From contig DUOD01000065.1 in the NCBI GenBank assembly GCA_012838995.1, forward strand, positions 1 through 64,000: a stretch of 64,000 bases of DNA. Reading direction: 5' to 3'. Shown here piece by piece: positions 52,659 to 61,510 of the stretch (positions are counted from its first letter, which is position 1; each line of letters starts with the position of its first letter). Below the pieces are notes generated by a model. The model made no database searches. It was not told where the DNA came from and saw only the letters and a program-made list of their open reading frames with translations. Position numbers and translations under genes: made by a program. Origin of the DNA: Clostridiales bacterium. Lineage in GTDB: Bacteria; Bacillota; Clostridia; DUOD01.

Positions 52659-53728
52659 ATCTAAAAGCTTTGCTGCTCAAACATTACCGTTTATATCCTA
52701 AGATGCAAATTCAGGATATGATAAAGCTTATATATCAAAACGAATTTGCCGGTGGGCATATATATGAAAATGAAGGGGAAAGTTTGCGCAAATTGCAGGA
52801 TGAAATCTGCTATTTGGAACAACTTCCTCCCGAGTACAAGACCTCTGAAAAAGCTTTTGAGGACATCGGTAACAATCTTTGCAGATTTCATTTAACGGCT
52901 TACAGGCATTATAATATAAGCCTTGAAACTATAAACAGGTTCTTTTTAAATACATCCAAGTCGGTACGTGGAAGCATTGAAGGCTTTGAAGAAAAACTGG
53001 ATGTCTTTAGGCAGTGCTGTAAGGAAGGATTGATTCCCTACCCCTTGGAAGAGTTGGAAGCTTATTTGTCTTGCTACAAAAAGAAAGGCTATCCGCCGGT
53101 TGGCCACAGTGAAATTTACCGTACGGCCTATTTTCCTGCCTATCGTGTTGTAAAGTCGGAATATTGCCGTTTTTTCAAGGTATTTTGCAGGATCGATTCG
53201 TTAATGAAATCCAAGGACTGTGTCAATGTTGCCATTGACGGAAACAGCGGCGCCGGCAAAAGTACACTGGCAATGCTGATAGGCGATGTATATGATTGCA
53301 ATATATTCCACATGGATGATTTCTTCCTGACACCTGAGCTGAGGACAAAGGAGCGTTTAAGGGAAACGGGTGGAAATGTGGATTATGTTCGGTTTAAACA
53401 TGAAATAATTGACGGGATAAACAGCGGCCGCCAATTCCGGTATCGTAAATACGACTGCAGGGAAGAAGCCTTTGGAGAGCCCATACCGGTTACCCCTAAA
53501 AAACTTAATATTATAGAGGGTGCTTATAGTATGCATCCTACCTTAATAGACAATTATGATTTAAAGATATTTATGTATATTAATGAAAGAGAACAAAGGT
53601 CTCGGATTTTAAAAAGAAACGGAGCTTTTATGTTGAAAAAGTTTCTCTCAGAATGGATACCGCTGGAAAACAAGTATTTTAGAGAGCTAAATATTGAGGG
53701 GCAATGTGATTTGGTCTTTGGAAAGTAG
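52655..53728 (+). CDS. Uridine-kinase/PRK-like P-loop kinase with extra about 180-aa N-terminal domain
   Basis: Walker A DGNSGAGKST, HMDDFF; ATGA start/stop overlap with ECF S component. Confidence 0.8.
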   Translation: MNLKALLLKHYRLYPKMQIQDMIKLIYQNEFAGGHIYENEGESLRKLQDEICYLEQLPPEYKTSEKAFEDIGNNLCRFHLTAYRHYNISLETINRFFLNTSKSVRGSIEGFEEKLDVFRQCCKEGLIPYPLEELEAYLSCYKKKGYPPVGHSEIYRTAYFPAYRVVKSEYCRFFKVFCRIDSLMKSKDCVNVAIDGNSGAGKSTLAMLIGDVYDCNIFHMDDFFLTPELRTKERLRETGGNVDYVRFKHEIIDGINSGRQFRYRKYDCREEAFGEPIPVTPKKLNIIEGAYSMHPTLIDNYDLKIFMYINEREQRSRILKRNGAFMLKKFLSEWIPLENKYFRELNIEGQCDLVFGK

Positions 53729-53802
53729 TCCCATGGGCATTATTATTTGCCATTAAAAGGGGCTGCTTTTTAATGGTGTTTTTTATAAAAGCAAAATACT
53801 TA

Positions 53803-53848
53803 TTGACATATGTCGAAGAGATAATATAAGATGTAAATGACATATGTC
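53803..53848 (+). promoter_or_regulatory. Promoter with paired perfect palindromes GACATATGTC upstream of DUF134 gene
   Basis: TTGACA-16 bp-TATAAG; GACATATGTC at 53805-53814 and 53839-53848 (centres 34 bp apart). Confidence 0.7.
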
Positions 53849-54060
53849 GCAAACCATAAAAAGCTGAGGGTGTGTCTATAAAGTACGGGATCGGCCTTAT
53901 TTATAACTGAAAAAGTCCAAATTTTATACCGGGACAAATGAAGCTTTGTATAACACCAATGCCGGAGCGGGGACAGGACATATAATTTTTGGCGATGCTT
54001 TGGCAGCAGATGCAGCCGGAGGACGGTCCGGAGTTCTTGATTAGAAATGGGGTGAAAATT

Positions 54061-54420
54061 TTGGCAAGACCGATGAAATGGAGAAGGGTATGCTGCTTGC
54101 CTGAAAAAAACAGGTTTGGGCCCCTGGATGCAGAGGTGGATAAAAAGAACCATATAAGGATGACGATTGACGAGTATGAGACCATAAGGCTTATCGACTT
54201 AGAGGGGCTTACACAAGAAGAATGTGCAAAACAAATGAACGTTGCCCGAACAACTGCTCAAGGTATTTATATCCAAGCGAGAAAGAAGCTGGCCGAATTT
54301 CTGGTGAACGGTAATATATTATTAATTGAAGGTGGAAAATACCGTCTTTGCAACGGATTGGGAGATGGATGCGGCCGGGGCTGTCATAGGCATAGGCATG
54401 GCAGACGCTTTAAGGAATAA
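54061..54420 (+). CDS. DUF134 family HTH DNA-binding protein
   Basis: [20 protein letters not shown]...[49 protein letters not shown] start. Confidence 0.9.
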   Translation: MARPMKWRRVCCLPEKNRFGPLDAEVDKKNHIRMTIDEYETIRLIDLEGLTQEECAKQMNVARTTAQGIYIQARKKLAEFLVNGNILLIEGGKYRLCNGLGDGCGRGCHRHRHGRRFKE

Positions 54421-54774
54421 TGGGCATAAAGATGACCGCTGAGCCAGCAAAAGTTAAAAAAACTTGCCTACCGACCTTTTGAAATCGTTCTTTAGCATGA
54501 CCTCTCAACCGGTAAAGCGTAAGAGCATGGGTGACTGCATATGTAGATATTATTAAGGTTATAGATGGGCTTTATGAGAAAAAGTACATTTGTAAAAACA
54601 GCTCTTAAGGTATAGGTTGTTCTGTTATAGTATTTTTTGGGTGGTGTGGACATGTTTTTAACAGTAAAAGGTCGGTTTGGGACTAGTAAAAAGCGTTGTC
54701 TAACATTGTAGACATGGACTATGTGAATAAGGGAAATCAGCAAAAAACAATCTAAAATAAAGGAGCAAATAGTT

Positions 54775-55623
54775 ATGAAGGAAAATTGCAATCAAAACTG
54801 TAGCAGCTGCGGGGAAGACTGCGCTGAAAGAAAGGAACAAAAGACGGACTTTTCCGAAAAACCCCATGAAATGAGCAGCATCAAAAAGGTTATTGGCATT
54901 GTCAGCGGAAAAGGGGGAGTTGGCAAGTCGCTGGTAACTTCAATGCTTGCAGTTACCATGAACAGAAGGGGCTATCATACCGCCATTCTTGATGCGGACG
55001 TAACCGGACCTTCTATTCCAAAGGCATTCGGAATCAAAGAAAAGGCTGCCGGTAATGAATTTGGCTTGTTTCCGGTAAGAAGCAAGACAGGTATTGATAT
55101 CATGTCCATTAATTTACTTTTGGAAAATGATACCGACCCGGTTGTATGGAGGGGTCCGTTAATTGCCGGTATGGTCAAGCAATTCTGGACGGATGTTATC
55201 TGGAATGATGTGGATTTCATGTTTATCGATATGCCCCCCGGAACGGGCGATGTTCCGCTTACCGTGTTCCAGTCCATGGCTGTGGACGGAATAATCGTTG
55301 TAACCTCGCCCCAGGAGCTGGTATCAATGATCGTATCGAAAGCAGTTAAGATGGCTGAGATGATGGATGTTCCTATTATTGGTTTGGTAGAAAATATGTC
55401 CTATTTTAGATGTCCTGATAACGGTAAAGACTACAAGATTTTTGGAGACAGTCACATAGAAGAAATAGCTGAAAAGCATAACCTAAAAGTCCTTGCCAAA
55501 CTACCCATTGACCCAAAAATTTCAGCTGCCTGCGATAAGGGTATGATAGAACTCTTCGACGGCGATTGGCTTGAGCCCGTGGCGAAAATATTGGAAGAAG
55601 GACTGGAGGAAGGTAAAAAGTGA
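54775..55623 (+). CDS. Mrp/NBP35 family P-loop ATPase (Fe-S carrier-like)
   Basis: N-term CNQNCSSCGEDC; GIVSGKGGVGKSLVTSMLA; DMPPGTGDVPLTVFQS. Confidence 0.93.
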   Translation: MKENCNQNCSSCGEDCAERKEQKTDFSEKPHEMSSIKKVIGIVSGKGGVGKSLVTSMLAVTMNRRGYHTAILDADVTGPSIPKAFGIKEKAAGNEFGLFPVRSKTGIDIMSINLLLENDTDPVVWRGPLIAGMVKQFWTDVIWNDVDFMFIDMPPGTGDVPLTVFQSMAVDGIIVVTSPQELVSMIVSKAVKMAEMMDVPIIGLVENMSYFRCPDNGKDYKIFGDSHIEEIAEKHNLKVLAKLPIDPKISAACDKGMIELFDGDWLEPVAKILEEGLEEGKK

Positions 55624-56069
55624 GTACCCATTCAGAGTTGGCAAAGGAACTATTTTTAAAAGGTTATAATTGCTCTCAATCGGTTTTTGCTGCCTTTTGC
55701 GATGAAACAGGGCTGGATACCGATACGGCCCTAAAAGTAGCATCTTCCTTTGGAGGCGGTATGGGCGGGTTGCAGGGAGTATGCGGAGCAGTCAGCGGGA
55801 TGTTTATGGTAGTCGGCATGAAATATGGTTATACACATCCGCCTGATAAAACAGCAAAAAAAGAATTTTACGGGCTTATTAAACATTTGGCAAAGCAATT
55901 TGAAAAAGAAGAGGGTTCAATCATATGTAGAGAGCTTCTGGATCTTTTGATAAAAAACAACTACCCAGGGTCCGGGGGCAAAAGGCATTTTTGCGCAGGC
56001 CTTGTTGAGCAGGCTGCAAGGCTACTTGATGAATATATTTTAGAAAAAAATAAACGATCGGACAGTTGA
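55620..56069 (+). CDS. C_GCAxxG_C_C family protein
   Basis: GYNCSQSVFAAF, GGMGGLQGVCGAVSGMFMV, C-term HFCAGLVEQAARLL; start overlaps the previous stop. Confidence 0.9.
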   Translation: MSTHSELAKELFLKGYNCSQSVFAAFCDETGLDTDTALKVASSFGGGMGGLQGVCGAVSGMFMVVGMKYGYTHPPDKTAKKEFYGLIKHLAKQFEKEEGSIICRELLDLLIKNNYPGSGGKRHFCAGLVEQAARLLDEYILEKNKRSDS

Positions 56070-56093
56070 GGGTGGGTGCACGTTTATGTTGTT

Positions 56094-56134
56094 AAAAAGT
56101 GCTTTCATTGCTTTATTATTGAAAGCACTTTTTT
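56094..56134 (+). terminator. Rho-independent terminator
   Basis: AAAAAGTGCTTTCA...TGAAAGCACTTTTTT perfect 14-bp stem. Confidence 0.85.
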
Positions 56135-56176
56135 GCTGTGTGTACGGCTAAAAATACAAGGAAAGGAAAATCAATC

Positions 56177-56332
56177 ATGAAGGTTGGATTATTCGGATAT
56201 CTTCAAACTGAGGACATATGTCCCAAACACAAGATTTTAAATCATAAAGGAAAAAAGTCGGTATTCATAGGAATAGAAGGAGATATCGAGATTAATGGAA
56301 ATAATGGATACGGATTTATGCTAAAATTCTGA
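56177..56332 (+). pseudogene. Truncated CGGC-domain-like protein
   Basis: MKVGLFGYLQTEDICPKHKILNHKGKKSVFIGIEGDIEI resembles the CGGC-domain N-terminus, then diverges and stops before a CGGC motif. Confidence 0.5.
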
Positions 56333-56607
56333 GTTAATAAAATCATTTAACTTACCAATTATCTACTCAACTTAAAATACAAGGATAGTACATGGAAGAT
56401 ATAAAGGGTATTTTTGTGTGTAATTTAAGCTTATAATTAACTGGGGTTGGGTCACCAGGTAAGATAATCGTTATTTTTATGCAGTCTTGGGAGACAGGAT
56501 AGGTGAAAAGTAAAATATTACATTAAAGAGTGGTTTATATTGCCAATATTCGTTTCTTCGATTATAATTTAAATAAAGCTAATTAAATAACTGTGAGGTG
56601 GAGTTAG

Positions 56608-56859
56608 GTGGATTATATTACAACTAAGCAAGCAGCAAAAAAATGGGGAATTTCTGAAAGGAGAGTCCAGGTTTTATGTGCGCAAGGCAGAATAAAAGGT
56701 GCTATGCGGTTGGGCTGGGCTTGGGCGATACCTATTGATGCAGAAAAACCCAGCGATAAAAGGTATAAAAAGAATGAAGAAAGTAAAGAAAGAAAAGAAA
56801 AAAAAGAAAGAAAAGTAAGTAGAAGGGCTGCATCTGATTATATGATTGAAATCGATTAA
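56608..56859 (+). CDS. Small helix-turn-helix (excisionase/MerR-like) protein with Lys/Glu-rich tail
   Basis: YITTKQAAKKWGISERRVQVLCAQGRIKGAMRLGWAWAIP; GAGGTGGAG RBS. Confidence 0.75.
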   Translation: MDYITTKQAAKKWGISERRVQVLCAQGRIKGAMRLGWAWAIPIDAEKPSDKRYKKNEESKERKEKKERKVSRRAASDYMIEID

Positions 56860-57416
56860 CTTAATTTTATATGTATTTAATCTTATCATATTAATAAAGC
56901 GTTGGCTTACTCTTCCGGGCTGTCAACCGTGAGAAGATGAAGTGAAAAAGAGAAAATGCCATGGGTATTATATGACGGCTTACATTAATGATAAGTTCTT
57001 CAGGACTGCAATCAAAGACAGAAAAAGCAATATTAGATTTAAATTACTGTTGAAAAGGACTGCAAAACAGGGGACGGTTATATAGTTGCACGGTTTAACA
57101 TGTGTCAAATTTAGCATATCATACAACGGTTTTACATTCATTGATTGTAACTTCTGTTGAAGGTTTATCCGGCAGATTTTTAAAAACGGTCAGGGAGATT
57201 GAAGGTGTTACCTGCAGGAAGTGTACATTTAATTGAATTACTTATAAGAAATAGGTTAAAATAAAAAAGCCATCTTGATATGACGGAAACTATGGTATAC
57301 TAATAATTGCTAGTAAAATTAGAAAAGGTGCCCGCCAAAAAGATGCCGAAGCATATGCAGCTCCCTTTTTAGTTCTTTAATGTATTTTTTAAACGGCACT
57401 TAAAAATTGAAAGGGG

Positions 57417-58064
57417 ATGGCAAAAGTGAATACGCGCGTTTTCAGAAATATTTCCTACGGTGTGTATATTATTACTTCGTTGGACGGTGGCAGGCCTACC
57501 GGATGCACCGCCAATAGCGTAATGCAGGTTACATCATCGCCCGCAACAATAGCTATCAGCATAAATCACAATAATTTTACCAATGAATGTATCAAGAAAG
57601 AGAAAAGGTTTGCAGTTTCAATCCTTTCAGAAACAACTAAACCTTCAATTATCGGAACCTTTGGTTTTAGGTCGGGCAGGGATACGGACAAATTTAATGG
57701 AATATCCTATGTTACTAAACATGATCTTCCCGTTATCGAGGATTCCTGCGGATATATTATCTGCAACGTTATAGATAAAATGGAAGCGGAAACCCATACG
57801 GTTTTTCTCGGCAAAGTAATAGACGGAGATGTTTTTAATGAATCACGCCCTGTTATGACATATGCATATTACCACAAGGTTATAAAAGGAAGGAGCCCTA
57901 AAAACGCACCTACATATTTGCCTGAAGAGGACAAAGAGCAGCAAGTTAACAAATCTAAAAACGTATGCGAAATTTGCAGCTACGTTTATGAAGGAGAGAC
58001 AGTGCCGCAAGATTTCAAGTGCCCAATCTGCGGTCATGGTGCAGAGTATTTTAAAAAACTTTAG
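57417..58064 (+). CDS. Flavin reductase (FMN-binding split barrel) - rubredoxin fusion
   Basis: NISYGVYIITSLDGGRPTGCTANSVMQVTSSPATIAISI; C-terminal rubredoxin CEICSYVYEGE...FKCPICG. Confidence 0.92.
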   Translation: MAKVNTRVFRNISYGVYIITSLDGGRPTGCTANSVMQVTSSPATIAISINHNNFTNECIKKEKRFAVSILSETTKPSIIGTFGFRSGRDTDKFNGISYVTKHDLPVIEDSCGYIICNVIDKMEAETHTVFLGKVIDGDVFNESRPVMTYAYYHKVIKGRSPKNAPTYLPEEDKEQQVNKSKNVCEICSYVYEGETVPQDFKCPICGHGAEYFKKL

Positions 58065-58110
58065 AAGACGACAGTAAGTATTTTTAATGATAGTACACAT
58101 AAGATATGGC

Positions 58111-58147
58111 TTCCGACGCTTATATTTTTATTTAGCGTCGGAATTTC
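58111..58147 (+). terminator. Hairpin after flavin reductase-rubredoxin gene
   Basis: TTCCGACGCT...AGCGTCGGAA perfect 10-bp stem. Confidence 0.6.
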
Positions 58148-58408
58148 TACTTTAACCCATCTCAATGAAGTAAAATATTTCGTCTATAAAATTGAAAGCA
58201 CAACGTAAATCGGCAACCATAAATTTTAAAAGTAAAAATATTGTATTTTTACTGGGATAAGGAAAACATAAAAATTTAGGTATAAAGAAAAACTTTAACG
58301 GTGAAGAAACAAAATAAAATTTTGAAAAAGCCATCCATAGAGGTGGGTCCCGAATATGACGGTAAGAAGGTTGGCAAAATGAAAAAAATGCGGGGAGAGG
58401 AGTAAAAG

Positions 58409-59745
58409 GTGGAAGTTTTAATTTTGAACGGCAGCCCCAAAGGCAAATATAGTATTACACTGCAAACTTCATTATATTTGGAAAAAAAGTTCCCACAACA
58501 TAAATTTCGATTTCTCCATGTTGGCAAACACATTAAATCTTTGGAAAAAGATTTTTCAGCCGTGGTCCAAGCAATAACGAGGGCCCATCTTATTATTTTT
58601 TCTTATCCCGTCTATACCTTTATTGCACCAAGTCAGCTGCATAGGTTTGTGGAGCTTTTAAAGGCATCCGGCCTTAACCTGTCGGGAAAATTCGTTACCC
58701 AGATTACCACTTCCAAGCATTTTTTGATGTAACCGCCCACAAGTATATCCAGGAAAACTGTCAGGATGTTGGAATGAAATTTATTAAGGGACTGTCTGCA
58801 GACATGGAGGATCTTTTGACAGAAAACGGCCGCAAAACTGCAATTGAGTTTTTTGAATATGTGTGCTGGAGTATAGAGCATAATCTATATGAAACCATTA
58901 AAAAGCGTAATACCGCCCCAAAGCACCTTCCTGTTAGTACCGTTACGTTGAGTCAGGATAAAAGGGGTGGCGATGTGGTTATAGTTACCGATTGCGCCAA
59001 TGACAATAGGCAGCTTAAGGATATGATTGACAGATTTAGGGAGGTACTTAAGTATAATAGCCGGATTGTCAATATTGCCGAATATCCTTTTCAAGGAGGG
59101 TGTTTGGGCTGTTTTAATTGTGCGGCTGCCGGGAAATGCATTTATAAGGACGGTTTTGACGATTTTTTGCGTAACAATATTCAGACCGCCGATGCCATAG
59201 TATATGCATTTTCCATTAAGGATCATTCCATGGGTTACATTTTTAAAATGTATGATGACAGGCAGTTTTGTAACGGTCACAGGCCTGTAACCATGGGTAA
59301 GCCTACAGGATACCTGATTAGCGGGAATTATCCGTCGGAAACTAATTTGCAGATGGTCATTGAAGGCCGAAGCGAGGTGGGAGGGAATTTCCTCGCAGGA
59401 GCTGCGTGTGATGAGATAAATCCGGATGAAGAAATAGACAGACTGGCTGCACGGCTTGAATATGTAATCAGCCAAAACTATACTCAGCCCAGGAATTTCT
59501 ATGGCGTTGGCGGAATGAAAATTTTCAGGGATCTTATCTGGCTCATGCGGGGTATGATGAAGGCCGATCATCAATTCTACAAAAAGCATGGATTATATGA
59601 CTTTCCTCAAAAGAAAAGATTAACGGCATTAAAAATGTATCTTGTAGGTGCCCTCATATCTTCTCCAAAGCTTAAGGCCAAAATAGGGAATAAATTGAAT
59701 GAAGGTATGATAGCGCCCTATAGGAAGGTTCTGGAGAAGTATTAA
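58409..59745 (+). pseudogene. NAD(P)H/flavodoxin-like oxidoreductase, ORF split by a -1 frameshift
   Basis: ORFs 58409-58732 (MEVLILNGSPKGKYS...QITTSKHFLM*) and 58774-59745; adding one T to the T6 run at 58720-58725 gives ...TTSKHFFDVTAHKYIQENCQDVGMKFIKGLSAD... continuous. Confidence 0.8.
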
Positions 59746-60474
59746 TGCCGCAATTTTACAAACATGGGAAAAAGGGTGCAACTTTTAAGAGGTACTTTCT
59801 TTGATTGTATTTCCCAAAAAGCTGCGGTTAAATTTATATTTAAACCAATATTCGACAAATAATAACAAGTTTAAACTTGTTTCCCTTGTTATTATATGGT
59901 AATATATACTTACAAATGACAGTATATGCTTAAAAAAGGCATAAAAAACATTTTTAATGACATTTCAAGCAACGTTTCATAAATTTACGCAAATTTAGAC
60001 TTAATCTCTCTAAAATCTATTGCAATGGACAAAGAAAATTTTAATAAATACTTTCCAGCCAGACGGTGTACTTACGATGGCATCGGTATTCCCGGATGCA
60101 AGGCCATGGCTATTGAGAATGATACCCCAACGGTGCAACCATAAAGATATGTACTCAAAAATTACGGGCACTGCCATGGGAATTATTGGGGTTTATCTGA
60201 TTTTTAAGGTAACACCCCATCCGTATAAAAAGGTTGTTCGGATATATACGACCATTGTAACCGCAAAGATGCCTGACGGCGTGGAAGGACCCGACTTAAC
60301 CGTAAGACCGGGTCTTACCTATCGGCAGGCAAACCCGGCCTATGTTTTTCAGTTTATAGGATACAAGAAAACGGGCAATGTGTTTTATTATAATCCATTC
60401 AACCGACAAGTTGAAACATGTGCGCATACGGGGGTATAAAACCACTCGTAAATATAAAATATGAGGTGAGAAAA

Positions 60475-61038
60475 ATGAGGAGCATTGCAACACTGGAATT
60501 ACAGTATGCACACAGGTTTTACGGTTTCAGGGGTGAGGCCCAGTATTTGCACGGGCATTCGGGGATACTGACCATTGAAGTTGAAGATACTGTCAACGAG
60601 GGCGTTAACATGGTATTCCCGTGCAATGAGATTAAGAAAATTGCTTGGGAAGTGTTACAAAATTTTGACCATGCGCTGATTTTGAGGGAAGATGATCCAT
60701 TGCTTCCTGCCATTCTCAAAGTTTATGAAGAACAGGGCATTAAGGACGGTGCACCAAACAATACGCAAAAAGGTCCGGCTTTCAAGACGGAACTTGCTAC
60801 AGCTTATCCGGAATGCCGTTTGGTTGTTACCAAAGAGACAATGACCGCTGAGGGTATGATTAAAATAGTTTACGAGTTGCTAAAGGATAAGCTGAATATT
60901 GCAAAAATTACCTTTGTAAGCGGGATAAACACCGCTTCAGAAGAATACACGCCTAAAAATATAATAGACCGTTGCCCGATGTGCGGTGTTGCGTTAAATG
61001 AAAATGGCGTGTGTCCTAAATGCGGATACAGAAAATAG
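60475..61038 (+). CDS. 6-pyruvoyl-tetrahydropterin synthase/QueD-like protein with C-terminal zinc ribbon
   Basis: QYAHRF, YLHGHSGILTIEVED, FDHALIL; C-term CPMCGVALNENGVCPKCGYRK; start ATG 60475. Confidence 0.8.
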   Translation: MRSIATLELQYAHRFYGFRGEAQYLHGHSGILTIEVEDTVNEGVNMVFPCNEIKKIAWEVLQNFDHALILREDDPLLPAILKVYEEQGIKDGAPNNTQKGPAFKTELATAYPECRLVVTKETMTAEGMIKIVYELLKDKLNIAKITFVSGINTASEEYTPKNIIDRCPMCGVALNENGVCPKCGYRK

Positions 61039-61078
61039 TTTAATTTAGCTTTAATATCCAACTTTGCGAACCTAAATG

Positions 61079-61131
61079 AAAGGAGCCAGGCAGGAGATGT
61101 CAAGTATGTGTCAAGTGCCTGGTTCCTTTTT
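61079..61131 (+). terminator. Rho-independent terminator after PTPS-like gene
   Basis: AAAGGAGCCAGGCA...TGCCTGGTTCCTTTTT, 14-bp stem with one G-U. Confidence 0.75.
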
Positions 61132-61339
61132 ACTCAATGACAATACTTGTCGGAAGGTTAAAGAACGGCACAATATAAGCTAACAGAAGGCGGAGAAAAG
61201 TTTGCAGAACAATTTAAACTTATAAGGACAATAATGGTATATGTTAATGTATGTTATATCGATGCATAGCGAGGAAGGTTTTGGCTTAAATATTAAGAAC
61301 AGTTGCTTAATTACTGAAATCTAATTCTGAGGGGTTATC

Positions 61340-61510
61340 GTGGATTTAAGAACCGTAATGTTAATGCTGGCAGTTGGGTCCTTTATATTTGCACTACTAC
61401 TGATAATATTTAGATTTAAAAAATCAAACCACAAAAAACTCCCTTCTGGATAACAGCAAAAATCCTACAGGCTGTTGGATCACTAATGCTTTACTAAAGG
61501 GACATAAACG
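61340..61510 (+). pseudogene. Remnant of membrane N-terminus of a GGDEF-type protein
   Basis: VDLRTVMLMLAVGSFIFALLLIIFRFKKSNHKKLP, then in another frame PFWITAKILQAVGSLMLY*RDI; frameshift plus nonsense. Confidence 0.45.

Noticed and set aside
53870-54060. Possible translated remnant [29 protein letters not shown] upstream of DUF134
   Set aside because: Not recognisable enough to assign to a family; could be untranslated leader.
56213-56222. Third GACATATGTC palindrome
   Set aside because: Falls inside the CGGC-like remnant reading frame (GluAspIleCysPro) without promoter elements or a 34-bp partner; treated as coincidence.
60020-60439. 139-aa + strand ORF before the PTPS-like gene
   Set aside because: No recognisable family and no clear RBS; may be decayed sequence. 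BLASTP would decide.
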